Origin: Sphingomonadaceae bacterium
GTDB lineage: Bacteria; Pseudomonadota; Alphaproteobacteria; Sphingomonadales; Sphingomonadaceae
NCBI GenBank assembly: GCA_019245455.1
Contig: JAFARM010000178.1
Coordinates: 1 to 12,261 of the forward strand
Direction: 5' to 3'
DNA length: 12,261 bases
The stretch's first letter is position 1. Each line of letters begins with the position of its first letter. Positions 1 to 6,823 of the stretch are shown piece by piece. Both the position numbers and the translations under genes were made by a program. Below the pieces are notes generated by a model. That model was not told where the DNA came from. It ran no database searches and was given only the letters and a program-made list of their open reading frames with translations.

Positions 1-19
1 AGGGTCGCTCCGTTCATAT

Positions 20-24
20 GGAGG
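20..24 (+). promoter_or_regulatory. Ribosome binding site deciding the antiporter GTG start
   Basis: GGAGG lies 4 nt before the GTG at 29. The nearby ATG at 18 is in another frame, so this site is the main support for a GTG start. Confidence 0.55.
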
Positions 25-28
25 CGCA

Positions 29-1219
29 GTGGCCGGCTTTTCCATCGCGAATATCGGTTTCGTCCTGCTGACCGCGTCGCTGGTGGCGATCGTGTCGCGG
101 CGTCTGCGCCTGCCTTACAGCATCGGGCTCGTCCTCGCGGGAATAGGGCTTGCGCGGTTGCCGGTCGGGGTCGAGCTGCCGCTGACGCGCGACCTGATCT
201 TCAGCGTCTTCCTGCCGCCGCTGATCTTCGAGGCGGCGCTGCAGCTCGGATGGCCGGCCTTCCGCCGCGAGCTGCCGCTGACCCTCGTCCTCGCTTTCGT
301 CGGCGTCGGCGTCGCGGCGGTCGTCGTCGCTGCCGGGATGCACGCGCTGCTCGGCTGGAGCTGGCTCGGCGCTGCCTTCTTCGGCGTGCTGATCGCTGCG
401 ACCGATCCCGTCTCGGTCATCGCCGCGTTCAAGGAAATGGATGCCGAGCCGCGCCTGCAGATGGTGGTTGAGGCCGAAAGCCTGCTCAACGACGGCGTTG
501 CCGCGGTTGCCTTCATCCTGTTGCTCGGGCTTGCGGGCGGCGGGTCGCCGAGCCCGGTGGACGCGCTCGGCACCTTCGCCTGGACGGTCGCAGGCGGCAT
601 CGGCATCGGCGTGGGCATCGCGGCGGCGCTGCTGGCGCTGACCGGGAGGACGCAGGACCACCTCGTCGAGCTGACGCTGACCACCGTCGTCGCCTGGGGC
701 AGTTTCCTGACCGCCGATCACCTCCACGCCTCGGGCGTGTTCGCGACGCTCGCCGCCGGGCTGATGGTCGGCAACGTCGGGTGGAAGGGCGCGATCTCCA
801 AAGAGGGGCGGCCGCACGTCGTCGGCTTCTGGGAATATGCCGCCTTCCTGGCGAACTCGTGCCTGTTCCTGCTGATCGGCAACCACGAGGCGCATCAGCC
901 GATCGCCCTGCTGGCGGGCGAGGTGGGGCTGGCGGTGGCGCTGACGCTCGCGGGCCGCGCGGTCGCGGTCTATCCGCTGGCGGCGCTGTTTCGTTGGTCG
1001 AGCCTGCGGCTGCCGGGCACGTACCAGCACGTCCTCGTCTGGGGCGGCTTGCGCGGCGCGATCGGCTTGGCGCTGGCGCTGGCGGTGCCGGCGAGCGTGC
1101 CCGAGCGGCAGGCGATCGTCGTTCTGACCTTCGGCGTGGTGGCGTTCTCGATCTTCGTCCAGGGGCTGACGATGCCGCCGCTGCTGAAGCGGTGGGGACT
1201 GACGGGGGCGGGGGGCTGA
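29..1219 (+). CDS. CPA1-family cation:proton antiporter (NhaP/NHE type)
   Basis: A 396-residue, almost wholly hydrophobic inner-membrane protein with about 11-12 predicted transmembrane segments. It should exchange cytoplasmic Na+ or K+ for external protons in pH and salt homeostasis. Seen in the sequence: ATDPVSV (Thr125-Asp126-Pro127), ESLLNDG (Glu150 to Asp155) and WGGLRGAIG (from Trp338). In CPA1 exchangers the first two carry the ion-binding acidic residues and the third a conserved Arg. The protein ends shortly after the last membrane helix, so it lacks the long cytoplasmic regulatory tail of some NhaP and NHE proteins. I chose the GTG start because GGAGG lies 4 nt upstream; the frame stays open to the window edge, so an earlier start cannot be excluded. 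The gene converges on topA, with a palindromic repeat between them. Ion specificity cannot be read from sequence, so no gene symbol is given. Confidence 0.9.
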   Translation: MAGFSIANIGFVLLTASLVAIVSRRLRLPYSIGLVLAGIGLARLPVGVELPLTRDLIFSVFLPPLIFEAALQLGWPAFRRELPLTLVLAFVGVGVAAVVVAAGMHALLGWSWLGAAFFGVLIAATDPVSVIAAFKEMDAEPRLQMVVEAESLLNDGVAAVAFILLLGLAGGGSPSPVDALGTFAWTVAGGIGIGVGIAAALLALTGRTQDHLVELTLTTVVAWGSFLTADHLHASGVFATLAAGLMVGNVGWKGAISKEGRPHVVGFWEYAAFLANSCLFLLIGNHEAHQPIALLAGEVGLAVALTLAGRAVAVYPLAALFRWSSLRLPGTYQHVLVWGGLRGAIGLALALAVPASVPERQAIVVLTFGVVAFSIFVQGLTMPPLLKRWGLTGAGG

Positions 1220-1235
1220 CCCAACCCAACCTGTC

Positions 1236-1346
1236 GTCATCCCCGCGAACGCGGGGACCCATCTCCTGCCGTCCGGTGCGTGGCGACCGGGCGGGTCGTA
1301 TCTCGGCGAACCTAAGGAGATGGGTCCCCGCTTTCGCGGGGATGAC
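1236..1346. repeat. Palindromic intergenic repeat, copy 1 (GTCATCCCCGCG family)
   Basis: An imperfect palindrome of 111 bp. The left arm starts GTCATCCCCGCGAACGCGGG; the right arm is its reverse complement over about 32 nt, with one visible mismatch (C against A) in the Ser/Arg-like core. The middle, about 45 nt, is not symmetrical. The element fills most of the gap between two convergent genes, so the transcript from either side would fold into a long GC-rich stem. That could end or protect both mRNAs, but no run of T follows on either strand, so this is not a textbook intrinsic terminator. A second, shorter copy lies at 11655-11728. Confidence 0.8.
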
Positions 1347-1359
1347 ACGGTAGGTGGGG

Positions 1360-4008
1360 CTACGACGCCTTAACGCTGACCTTCGGTTTTGCCGTCTTCT
1401 TGGCCGGCGCCCTCGCTGAGGCGGATTGTGCCGCCGCCCGCGCCGCGGGCTTCGCCTTGGGGGATGCCTTGGCAGGCACGGCGGACTTCTTCGCGGTCGG
1501 CTTGCGCGCCTTGCCCTTCGTCGGCATCGCCGCCCGCGCGTCGATCAGCGCCGCCGCCGCCTCGACCGACAGGGTCATGCCGTCCTCGCCCTTGGGTACG
1601 TTGGCGTTGGTCGTGCCGTCGGTCAGGTAGGGACCGAAGCGCCCCTCCATCAGCCTGATCGCCGCGCCGCTGACCGGGTGGGGCCCGATCTCGCGCAGCG
1701 GCGTCGGCGCGTTCCGCGCGCGCCCCGGGTTGGCGGCGGCCTCGGCGAGCTTGACCACGGCCGAGTTCATGCCGGTCTCGAACACCTCCGCGCTCGACGC
1801 CAGCCGTGCATACTTGCCGGCGTGGGCGAGGTAGGGGCCATAGCGGCCGATGCTGGCGGTGATCGGCTGACCCGTCTCCGGGTGGTTGCCGATGGTCCGC
1901 GGCAGGCTGAGCAGCTTGAGCGCGGTCTCCAGGTCAGCAGGGCCGGCGACGATCATGTCCTTGGGAATCGACGCGCGCGGCGGCTTGTCGTCCTTGCCGC
2001 CGTCCTCGCCGAGCTGGACATAGGTGCCGAACCGGCCCGATCGCAGGCTGACCGGCTGCCCGGTGACCGGATCGTCGCCGAGCACCACCGGCCCGGTCGA
2101 TTCCTTCAACTCGCCGCCCTCGCCGAACTGGCGGGTATAGCGGCACGCGGGATAGTTTGAGCAGCTGACGAACGCGCCGAACTTGCCGGTCTTGAGGCCG
2201 AGCCGCCCGGTGCCGCACGTCGGGCACAGCCGGGGGTCGGAGCCGTCGGCCTTGGGCGGGAACAGGAACGGCGCGAGGAATTCGTCGAGGGCGACCGTCA
2301 CGTCGGACGGGCGGATATCGAGCACTTCCTTCGTCTTCGGCTGAAAGTCCGCCCAGAAATCCTTGAGAACGTTCAGATAGTCGATGTCTCCGGCCGACAC
2401 CTCGTCGAGCTGCGTCTCGAGCTCGGCGGTGAAGTCGTAGCTGACGTACTTCTCGAAATAGCGTTCGAGGAAGGCCGTCACCAGCCGCCCCTTCTCCTCG
2501 GCGAAGAAGCGGTTCTTCTCCATCCGCACATAGCTGCGGTCGCGCAGCGTCTGCAGGATCGAGGCGTAGGTCGACGGGCGGCCGATGCCGAGCTCCTCGA
2601 GCCGCTTGACCAGCGACGCCTCCGAATAGCGCGGCGGCGGCTCGGTCGCGTGGCGGTCGGCGCGCGCGGCGGTGACGGTCGGGTGCTCGCCCTGCGTCAG
2701 GCGCGGCAGGCGGCGGCTGTCGTCGGCGTCCTCGCCGTCGGCGGGGGCCTCGTCGCGGTCCTCGGTATAGACGGCGAGGAAGCCGGGGTGGAGCACGACC
2801 TGGCCGGTGGCGCGGAGCGTCGCCTTCTCGCTCGTGATGTCGACGCTGGTGCGTTCCAACTTGGCAGAAGCCATTTGCGAGGCGATCGTCCGCTTCCAGA
2901 TCAGCGCGTAGAGCTTCGCCTCGTCGCCGCTGCCCGACGGACGGCGGGCGAGGTCGGTCGGGCGGATCGCCTCGTGCGCCTCCTGCGCGTTCTTGGCCTT
3001 GGTCGCATAGTGGCGCGGGGCCTTGGGCAGGACGTGCTCGCCGGCACCATAATCCTCGGCGATGACGGCGCGGGCGGCGGTGATCGCTTCGGCCGCGACC
3101 TGGACCCCGTCGGTCCGCATATAGGTGATCTGCCCCGCCTCGTAGAGCGACTGCGCCACGCGCATCGTGTGGCTGGCGGTGAAGCCCAGCTTGCGCGCTG
3201 CCTCCTGCTGCAGCGTCGAGGTGGTGAAGGGGGGATAGGGGTTGCGCGTGACGGGCTTCGTTTCGACCGCGCTGACGGTGAAGCGCTCCGCCTCGACATC
3301 GGCGCGGGCCTGCTGCGCGGTGACGACGTCGGCGAGGTCGAAGCGGTCGAGCTTGCGCCCCTGCCAATGCGTCAGGCGGGCGGTGAACGACTGCCCGCCG
3401 ACGGTCGCCAGCGTCGCCTCGACCGTCCAGTAATCGCGCGACACGAACGTCTCGATCTCACGCTCGCGGTCGACGACGATGCGCAGCGCGACCGACTGGA
3501 CGCGCCCCGCTGACTTGGCACCGGGCAGCTTGCGCCACAGGACCGGCGACAGGTTGAAGCCCACCAGATAGTCGAGCGCCCGCCGCGCCCGGTAGGCGTC
3601 GATCAGCGGCTGGTCGAGGTCGCGCGGCCGCTCCATCGCGCTGAGGATCGCGGGCTTGGTGATCTCGTTGAAGGTCACGCGCGTCGCCCCGCCCTTGGGC
3701 AGCAGGCCCTTCCGCGACCGCATCCATTCGAGCAGGTGCCAGCTGATCGCCTCGCCCTCGCGGTCGGGGTCGGTCGCCAGGATGACGCGGTCGGCGTGCT
3801 TGACCTCGTCGGCGATGGCTTTCAATTGCCGTGCCTTATCGCCGTACAGCTCCCACTGCATGGCGAAGTCGTGCTCCGGGTCGACCGAGCCGTCGCGCGG
3901 CGGCAGGTCGCGGACATGGCCATAGCTCGCCAGCACGACGTAGTTGCTGCCGAGGTACTTGTTGATCGTCTTGGCCTTGGCCGGCGATTCGACGATGACG
4001 ACTTCCAT
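1360..4008 (-). CDS. topA: DNA topoisomerase I (type IA)
   Basis: Relaxes negatively supercoiled DNA by cutting and resealing one strand through a 5'-phosphotyrosine link. The 882-residue protein opens with the TOPRIM motif MEVVIVESPAKAKTI and carries DPDREGEA. The catalytic tyrosine is Tyr296 in ITYMRTDG. A C4 zinc ribbon follows (Cys595, Cys598, Cys616, Cys622), then three Gly/Tyr-rich C-terminal repeats (cores SGRFGTYV, IGRYGPYL, EGRFGPYL). The last 55 residues or so (about 828-882) are rich in Lys, Ala and Pro and probably disordered. I chose the ATG at 4008 because GGAG lies 6 nt upstream and the protein then begins exactly at the conserved N terminus; an ATG 21 nt earlier would add MAPVETR. 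The gene is last in the minus-strand block, 85 bp after the RHH gene. That gap holds the 8-bp palindrome TACGCGTA (4046-4053) but no convincing promoter. Confidence 0.97.
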   Translation of the reverse strand: MEVVIVESPAKAKTINKYLGSNYVVLASYGHVRDLPPRDGSVDPEHDFAMQWELYGDKARQLKAIADEVKHADRVILATDPDREGEAISWHLLEWMRSRKGLLPKGGATRVTFNEITKPAILSAMERPRDLDQPLIDAYRARRALDYLVGFNLSPVLWRKLPGAKSAGRVQSVALRIVVDREREIETFVSRDYWTVEATLATVGGQSFTARLTHWQGRKLDRFDLADVVTAQQARADVEAERFTVSAVETKPVTRNPYPPFTTSTLQQEAARKLGFTASHTMRVAQSLYEAGQITYMRTDGVQVAAEAITAARAVIAEDYGAGEHVLPKAPRHYATKAKNAQEAHEAIRPTDLARRPSGSGDEAKLYALIWKRTIASQMASAKLERTSVDITSEKATLRATGQVVLHPGFLAVYTEDRDEAPADGEDADDSRRLPRLTQGEHPTVTAARADRHATEPPPRYSEASLVKRLEELGIGRPSTYASILQTLRDRSYVRMEKNRFFAEEKGRLVTAFLERYFEKYVSYDFTAELETQLDEVSAGDIDYLNVLKDFWADFQPKTKEVLDIRPSDVTVALDEFLAPFLFPPKADGSDPRLCPTCGTGRLGLKTGKFGAFVSCSNYPACRYTRQFGEGGELKESTGPVVLGDDPVTGQPVSLRSGRFGTYVQLGEDGGKDDKPPRASIPKDMIVAGPADLETALKLLSLPRTIGNHPETGQPITASIGRYGPYLAHAGKYARLASSAEVFETGMNSAVVKLAEAAANPGRARNAPTPLREIGPHPVSGAAIRLMEGRFGPYLTDGTTNANVPKGEDGMTLSVEAAAALIDARAAMPTKGKARKPTAKKSAVPAKASPKAKPAARAAAQSASARAPAKKTAKPKVSVKAS

Positions 4009-4014
4009 GCGCGT

Positions 4015-4021
4015 CTCCACC
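4015..4021 (-). promoter_or_regulatory. Ribosome binding site deciding the topA start
   Basis: On the minus strand GGTGGAG is followed by 6 nt and then the ATG at 4008. This favours that start over the in-frame ATG at 4029. Confidence 0.6.
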
Positions 4022-4093
4022 GGGGCCAACGAAGCGCGCGGCCCCTACGCGTAATATGGGGTGGGGTGCAAGGGGGTCGGAGTTGGGCACGCG

Positions 4094-4696
4094 TCACATC
4101 AGATATATGGCATCGTCTCGGTTGAATTGCTCAACTATCAATGAAGCCTCGATGGGATGCTCTCCCTTCGCGAGCAGCCTGTCGAACAAGCGCGCGTCGA
4201 AACGCTCGCACAGGAAAGCGTAGCGGCAGACACTTATCAGCTTGGAACGATCCCACCGCGAAGCGTTTGACCGAGCATCGAAGAGGCGTTCCAGTTCGTA
4301 AAATGAAGGAATCGCGCTATTTCCGATCCAGCGATCATCTAAGAATGTGATTGCTTCACTCATCATCTCCTCTGTTACCGCGAAATCATTCTTGAATGGC
4401 TGATGCCATGGCGCACCGCTGTGGAACCAAGGGTATAGATTTCGCTCCCACGCATAGACATAGCCGTCATCGATGAGCCGCGATGTTCCTTCAGTAGCCG
4501 CTGCCGTGAGAATATCGAACTTCATCGACAAGAATTCGAAACTTCCGCCTGTCGCATTCAGTCCGACTTGGGCCAATCGACGGATTGCTTCCGCCCGTGA
4601 CGGGAGATCGCTTTGTTCCCCTCGCCACTCGTCTACCGAAGCCACAAACTCAGGTTCAACCCGCATCTCGAACCGAATTGATTTCTCATTGCCCAT
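4094..4696 (-). CDS. Ribbon-helix-helix domain protein with unknown C-terminal domain
   Basis: A 200-residue protein of unknown function. Residues about 7-46 (IRFEMRVEPEFVASVDEW, then LPSRAEAIRRLAQVGL) look like an Arc/MetJ-type ribbon-helix-helix: a short strand, an amphipathic helix, and the typical SRAEAIRRL second helix. Such domains dimerise and bind palindromic DNA. Residues about 50-200 are mixed helical, rich in Trp, Phe and Arg, and match nothing I recognise. The start is strong: GGAGG sits 6 nt upstream of the ATG. GC content is clearly lower than the neighbours; a 60-base sample at 4381-4440 counts to 50% against 77% for 5401-5460 in dprA. The gene lies 57 bp after dprA and 85 bp before topA on the same strand. 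No toxin gene is adjacent, so a toxin-antitoxin role is not supported. The reading frame is intact. It is probably a transferred DNA-binding regulator; its function is not known to me. Confidence 0.8.
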   Translation of the reverse strand: MGNEKSIRFEMRVEPEFVASVDEWRGEQSDLPSRAEAIRRLAQVGLNATGGSFEFLSMKFDILTAAATEGTSRLIDDGYVYAWERNLYPWFHSGAPWHQPFKNDFAVTEEMMSEAITFLDDRWIGNSAIPSFYELERLFDARSNASRWDRSKLISVCRYAFLCERFDARLFDRLLAKGEHPIEASLIVEQFNRDDAIYLM

Positions 4697-4702
4697 ACCG
4701 AG

Positions 4703-4707
4703 CCTCC
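4703..4707 (-). promoter_or_regulatory. Strong ribosome binding site of the RHH gene
   Basis: GGAGG on the minus strand, 6 nt before the ATG at 4696. It is the best Shine-Dalgarno match in the window and suggests the inserted gene is translated independently of dprA. Confidence 0.6.
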
Positions 4708-4721
4708 GTACATTCAGCCGC

Positions 4722-4750
4722 TATGCACGGCGGGTATGACGTAAGATCAA
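4722..4750 (-). promoter_or_regulatory. Possible promoter of the RHH gene
   Basis: On the minus strand TTGATC (4750-4745) is separated by 17 nt from TGCATA (4727-4722). The -35-like box is fair and the -10-like box is poor. It lies in the dprA-RHH gap and overlaps the palindrome at 4744-4755. Confidence 0.2.
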
Positions 4751-4755
4751 GATCT
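4744..4755. promoter_or_regulatory. Short palindrome, candidate RHH operator
   Basis: AGATC and GATCT are separated by two bases, making a 12-bp inverted repeat. It overlaps the dprA stop codon and the possible -35 box of the RHH gene. RHH repressors often bind short palindromes at their own promoters, so autoregulation is a reasonable inference. A 10-base match could also be chance. Confidence 0.25.
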
Positions 4756-5869
4756 AACTGGCAGAGACCCGTCCGCCCGCATGGCGCACGATGCGGCCGG
4801 AGAGTTCGAGGTCGAGGAGGGCCGCTGCCACCGTCGCGCTGGGGCAGTTGGTCTGGCGGACGAGTTCATCGATGGCGACGGGGACGGGGGACAGCAGCGC
4901 CTCGACCGCGCTGCGGGTGGCGTCGTCGACATCGGCGTCGGGGGCCGGCTCCCACATCAGATCAGGCGACAGCAGGCGGCCGCCGACGTCGCCCGATACC
5001 GTGCGCAAAGCTTCGATCACGTCGGCGGCGGACTGGATCAGCGTCGCGCCCTCGCGGATCAGCTGGTTGCAGCCCTGCGCGCGCGGGTCGAGCGGCGAGC
5101 CGGGGACGGCCATGACCTCGCGCCCCGCCTCGGCGGCGATGCGCGCGGTGATCAGACTGCCCGACTTCAGCGCGCCCTCGACAACGACGGTGCCGGCGCA
5201 CAGGCCGGCGATGATGCGGTTGCGGCGGGGAAAGTGCCGCGCCTGCGGCTGGGTGCCGAACGCCGCCTCGGCGACGAGCAGCCCGTCCGCGCCGATGCGG
5301 GCCTGCAGCTCGGCGTTCTCGGGCGGGTAGACGACGTCGATGCCGCCGGCAACGACGCCGATCGTCCCGCCCGCCAGAGCCCCCCAGTGCGCCGCCGCGT
5401 CGATGCCGCGGGCGAGGCCGGAGACGACGACCAGCTCGGCGTCGGCGAGTGCGGTCGCCAGCTCGCGGGCGAAGCGCACCGCCGCCGCGCTGGCGTTGCG
5501 CGCGCCGACCATGGCGACGGCCGGCCGGTCGAGCAGGCGGAGGTCGCCCTTGACTGCGAGCGCGGGCGGCGCGGTCTCGGTCTGCGCCAGCAGGAACGGG
5601 TAGTCGGGATCGCCGAGGAAGACGAAGCGCGCGCCGAAGCGGGCGACCGCGGCGAGTTCTGCGGCCACCGCCGCTTCCGGCGCGATCCGTGCCGTGCCGC
5701 CGCCGCGCTGTGCCAGGTCGGGCAGCGCCGCTAGCGCGCGGCTCGCCGAGCCGAAGCGGCGGAGCAGCTGGCGATAGGTGACCGGCCCGACGTTGTCGCT
5801 GCGGATCAGGCGCAGGCGGGCGAAGTCGTCGTCCGGCGCGGGATTGAGGACGCGCACGGCGGCGGTCAT
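4754..5869 (-). CDS. dprA: DNA-processing protein DprA (DprA/Smf family)
   Basis: Cytoplasmic protein that binds incoming single-stranded DNA and loads RecA during natural transformation; it is widely conserved even in species not known to be competent. The 371-residue protein has a helix-hairpin-helix-like N terminus (RSDNVGPVTYRQLLRRFG, residues 23-40) and a Rossmann-type core. The core shows AMVGARNAS (119-127), VVSGLARGIDAAAHWGAL (148-165), GVVAGGIDVVYPPEN (171-185), FPRRNRIIAGL (213-223), EGALKSGSLITAR (231-243) and AVPGSPLDPRAQGCNQLI (254-271). A C-terminal winged-helix segment (about 315-371) matches the usual DprA layout. The start ATG overlaps the plsY stop as ATGA, so translation is probably coupled. 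The frame stays open further upstream, but that stretch is antisense-style shadow inside plsY. The stop codon sits in the palindrome before the RHH gene. Confidence 0.95.
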   Translation of the reverse strand: MTAAVRVLNPAPDDDFARLRLIRSDNVGPVTYRQLLRRFGSASRALAALPDLAQRGGGTARIAPEAAVAAELAAVARFGARFVFLGDPDYPFLLAQTETAPPALAVKGDLRLLDRPAVAMVGARNASAAAVRFARELATALADAELVVVSGLARGIDAAAHWGALAGGTIGVVAGGIDVVYPPENAELQARIGADGLLVAEAAFGTQPQARHFPRRNRIIAGLCAGTVVVEGALKSGSLITARIAAEAGREVMAVPGSPLDPRAQGCNQLIREGATLIQSAADVIEALRTVSGDVGGRLLSPDLMWEPAPDADVDDATRSAVEALLSPVPVAIDELVRQTNCPSATVAAALLDLELSGRIVRHAGGRVSAS

Positions 5870-6555
5870 CGCGACCCCTCGTGGGGATCGAGCGCGGGGC
5901 CGCCGTTGTGGCCGAGCGGCGAAGGCGCGGCGTCGGCCGAGGTGGCCGACGTGGTCTTCGCCCCGATCCGGCGCTCCGTGCCGGCGCGCAGGCGGCGAAT
6001 GTTGTCGCTGTGCTTCAGGACCAACAGCGCCGCCATCGCCCACGCGGCGAGCGTCCAGGCGAGGTCTAGCGGCACCGCCGTCCGCCCGACCGTGAACAGC
6101 ACCGCGCTCGCCAGCGCTGCCGCCATGCCGCCGACCGACGAGTAGCGTGTCCCCAGCGCTGCCAACAGCCACACCGCGAGCGCGACGACGCCCGCGGGCC
6201 ACCAGCCGGCAAGGCTGACGCCGAGCATCGTCGCCACGCCCTTGCCGCCGCGGAAGCCCAGCCACAGCGGGAACAGGTGCCCGCCGAAGGCGGCGAAGCC
6301 GGCGATGGCGGCGACGTGTTCGCTGCCCATGGCGTAGCGCGCGAGGAGCACCGCCGCCGCACCCTTGGCCCCGTCGAGCACCAATGTCGCCGCCGCGAGT
6401 CCCTTGCGCCCGGTGCGGAGAACGTTCGTCGCGCCGATGTTGCCCGAGCCGATGCGGCGCAGGTCGCCCGCCCCGAAGGCGCGGGTCAACAGCAGGCCAA
6501 AGGGGATGCTGCCGAGGAGGTAGCCGATCAGGGCGAACAGGACGGCGGGCGACAT
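5866..6555 (-). CDS. plsY: Acyl-phosphate:glycerol-3-phosphate acyltransferase PlsY
   Basis: Inner-membrane enzyme that transfers an acyl group from acyl-phosphate to glycerol-3-phosphate, giving lysophosphatidic acid, the first step of phospholipid synthesis in most bacteria. The 229-residue protein shows the three family motifs: GSIPFG (15-20), GSGNIGATNVLRTG (36-49) and GGHLFPLWLGFRGGKGVAT (91-109). It has hydrophobic segments near 2-24, 52-75, 82-100, 112-136 and 142-180. The region KHSDNIRRLRAGTERRIG (181-198) is the usual cytoplasmic end. About 31 further residues form a polar tail with the short motif LGHNGGPAL (214-222), beyond the normal family length of about 200. It is first in the minus-strand block and overlaps dprA by 4 nt. 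No clear ribosome binding site precedes the ATG. Confidence 0.96.
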   Translation of the reverse strand: MSPAVLFALIGYLLGSIPFGLLLTRAFGAGDLRRIGSGNIGATNVLRTGRKGLAAATLVLDGAKGAAAVLLARYAMGSEHVAAIAGFAAFGGHLFPLWLGFRGGKGVATMLGVSLAGWWPAGVVALAVWLLAALGTRYSSVGGMAAALASAVLFTVGRTAVPLDLAWTLAAWAMAALLVLKHSDNIRRLRAGTERRIGAKTTSATSADAAPSPLGHNGGPALDPHEGSR

Positions 6556-6634
6556 TGGCGGGTGTTAGCGGGTTCGGGGGAAAGCGTCACCCGCGATCAC
6601 GTCCGGAACGACCGAGTTCCAGCCGGATCGCTTC

Positions 6635-6784
6635 AGCTCCTCCCCGGGACGGGGAGGGGGACCGCGCGGCTTCTTCAGCCGCGTGGTGGAGGGGCCGGCC
6701 TCCGCGTGCTGGCTGGGCGTCACGCGGCGAGCGACCCCTCCGTCACGCCTGCGGCGCGCCACCTCCCCGTTCCGGGGAGGAACT
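6635..6784. repeat. 150-bp palindromic element with 26-nt inverted arms
   Basis: The left arm (6635-6660, CTCCCCGGGACGGGGAG core) and the right arm (6759-6784, CTCCCCGTTCCGGGGAG core) are reverse complements at 23 of 26 positions. Each arm is itself a small hairpin. The inner part continues the symmetry: TGGAGGGG near 6685-6695 faces CCCCTCC near 6735-6741. It resembles the CTCCCC/GGGGAG repeats I associate with sphingomonads and relatives. It has no transposase gene, and I see no clear target-site duplication. It fills most of the divergent gap between plsY and nadE. Of the rest, 6556-6634 (plsY side) and 6785-6823 (nadE side) show no convincing promoter boxes. Confidence 0.75.
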
Positions 6785-6823
6785 CCGCGTGACGCCGCTG
6801 CTCCCTTCGCCTACATCGCCGTC

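Noticed and set aside
1..28. End of an upstream gene
   Set aside because: Twenty-eight bases show no stop codon or recognisable coding end, only the ribosome binding site of the antiporter.
14..1348. A 444-codon minus-strand open frame opposite the antiporter gene
   Set aside because: High-GC shadow of a real gene: the product is Arg/Gln/Asp-rich with no recognisable domain, and both ends run into repeat copy 1 or its flank.
4094..4696. Toxin-antitoxin module reading of the RHH gene
   Set aside because: No small toxin gene lies on either side; the neighbours are dprA and topA, and the protein is longer than typical RHH antitoxins.
4754..6265. Extension of the dprA frame 132 codons upstream of 5869
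   Set aside because: The extra part overlaps plsY on the same strand, has no family match, and the ATGA overlap with the plsY stop marks 5869 as the start.
6683..6823. In-frame upstream start for nadE
   Set aside because: It would translate the palindromic repeat, giving an Arg/Pro-rich segment foreign to NadE. The family N terminus begins at 6824.
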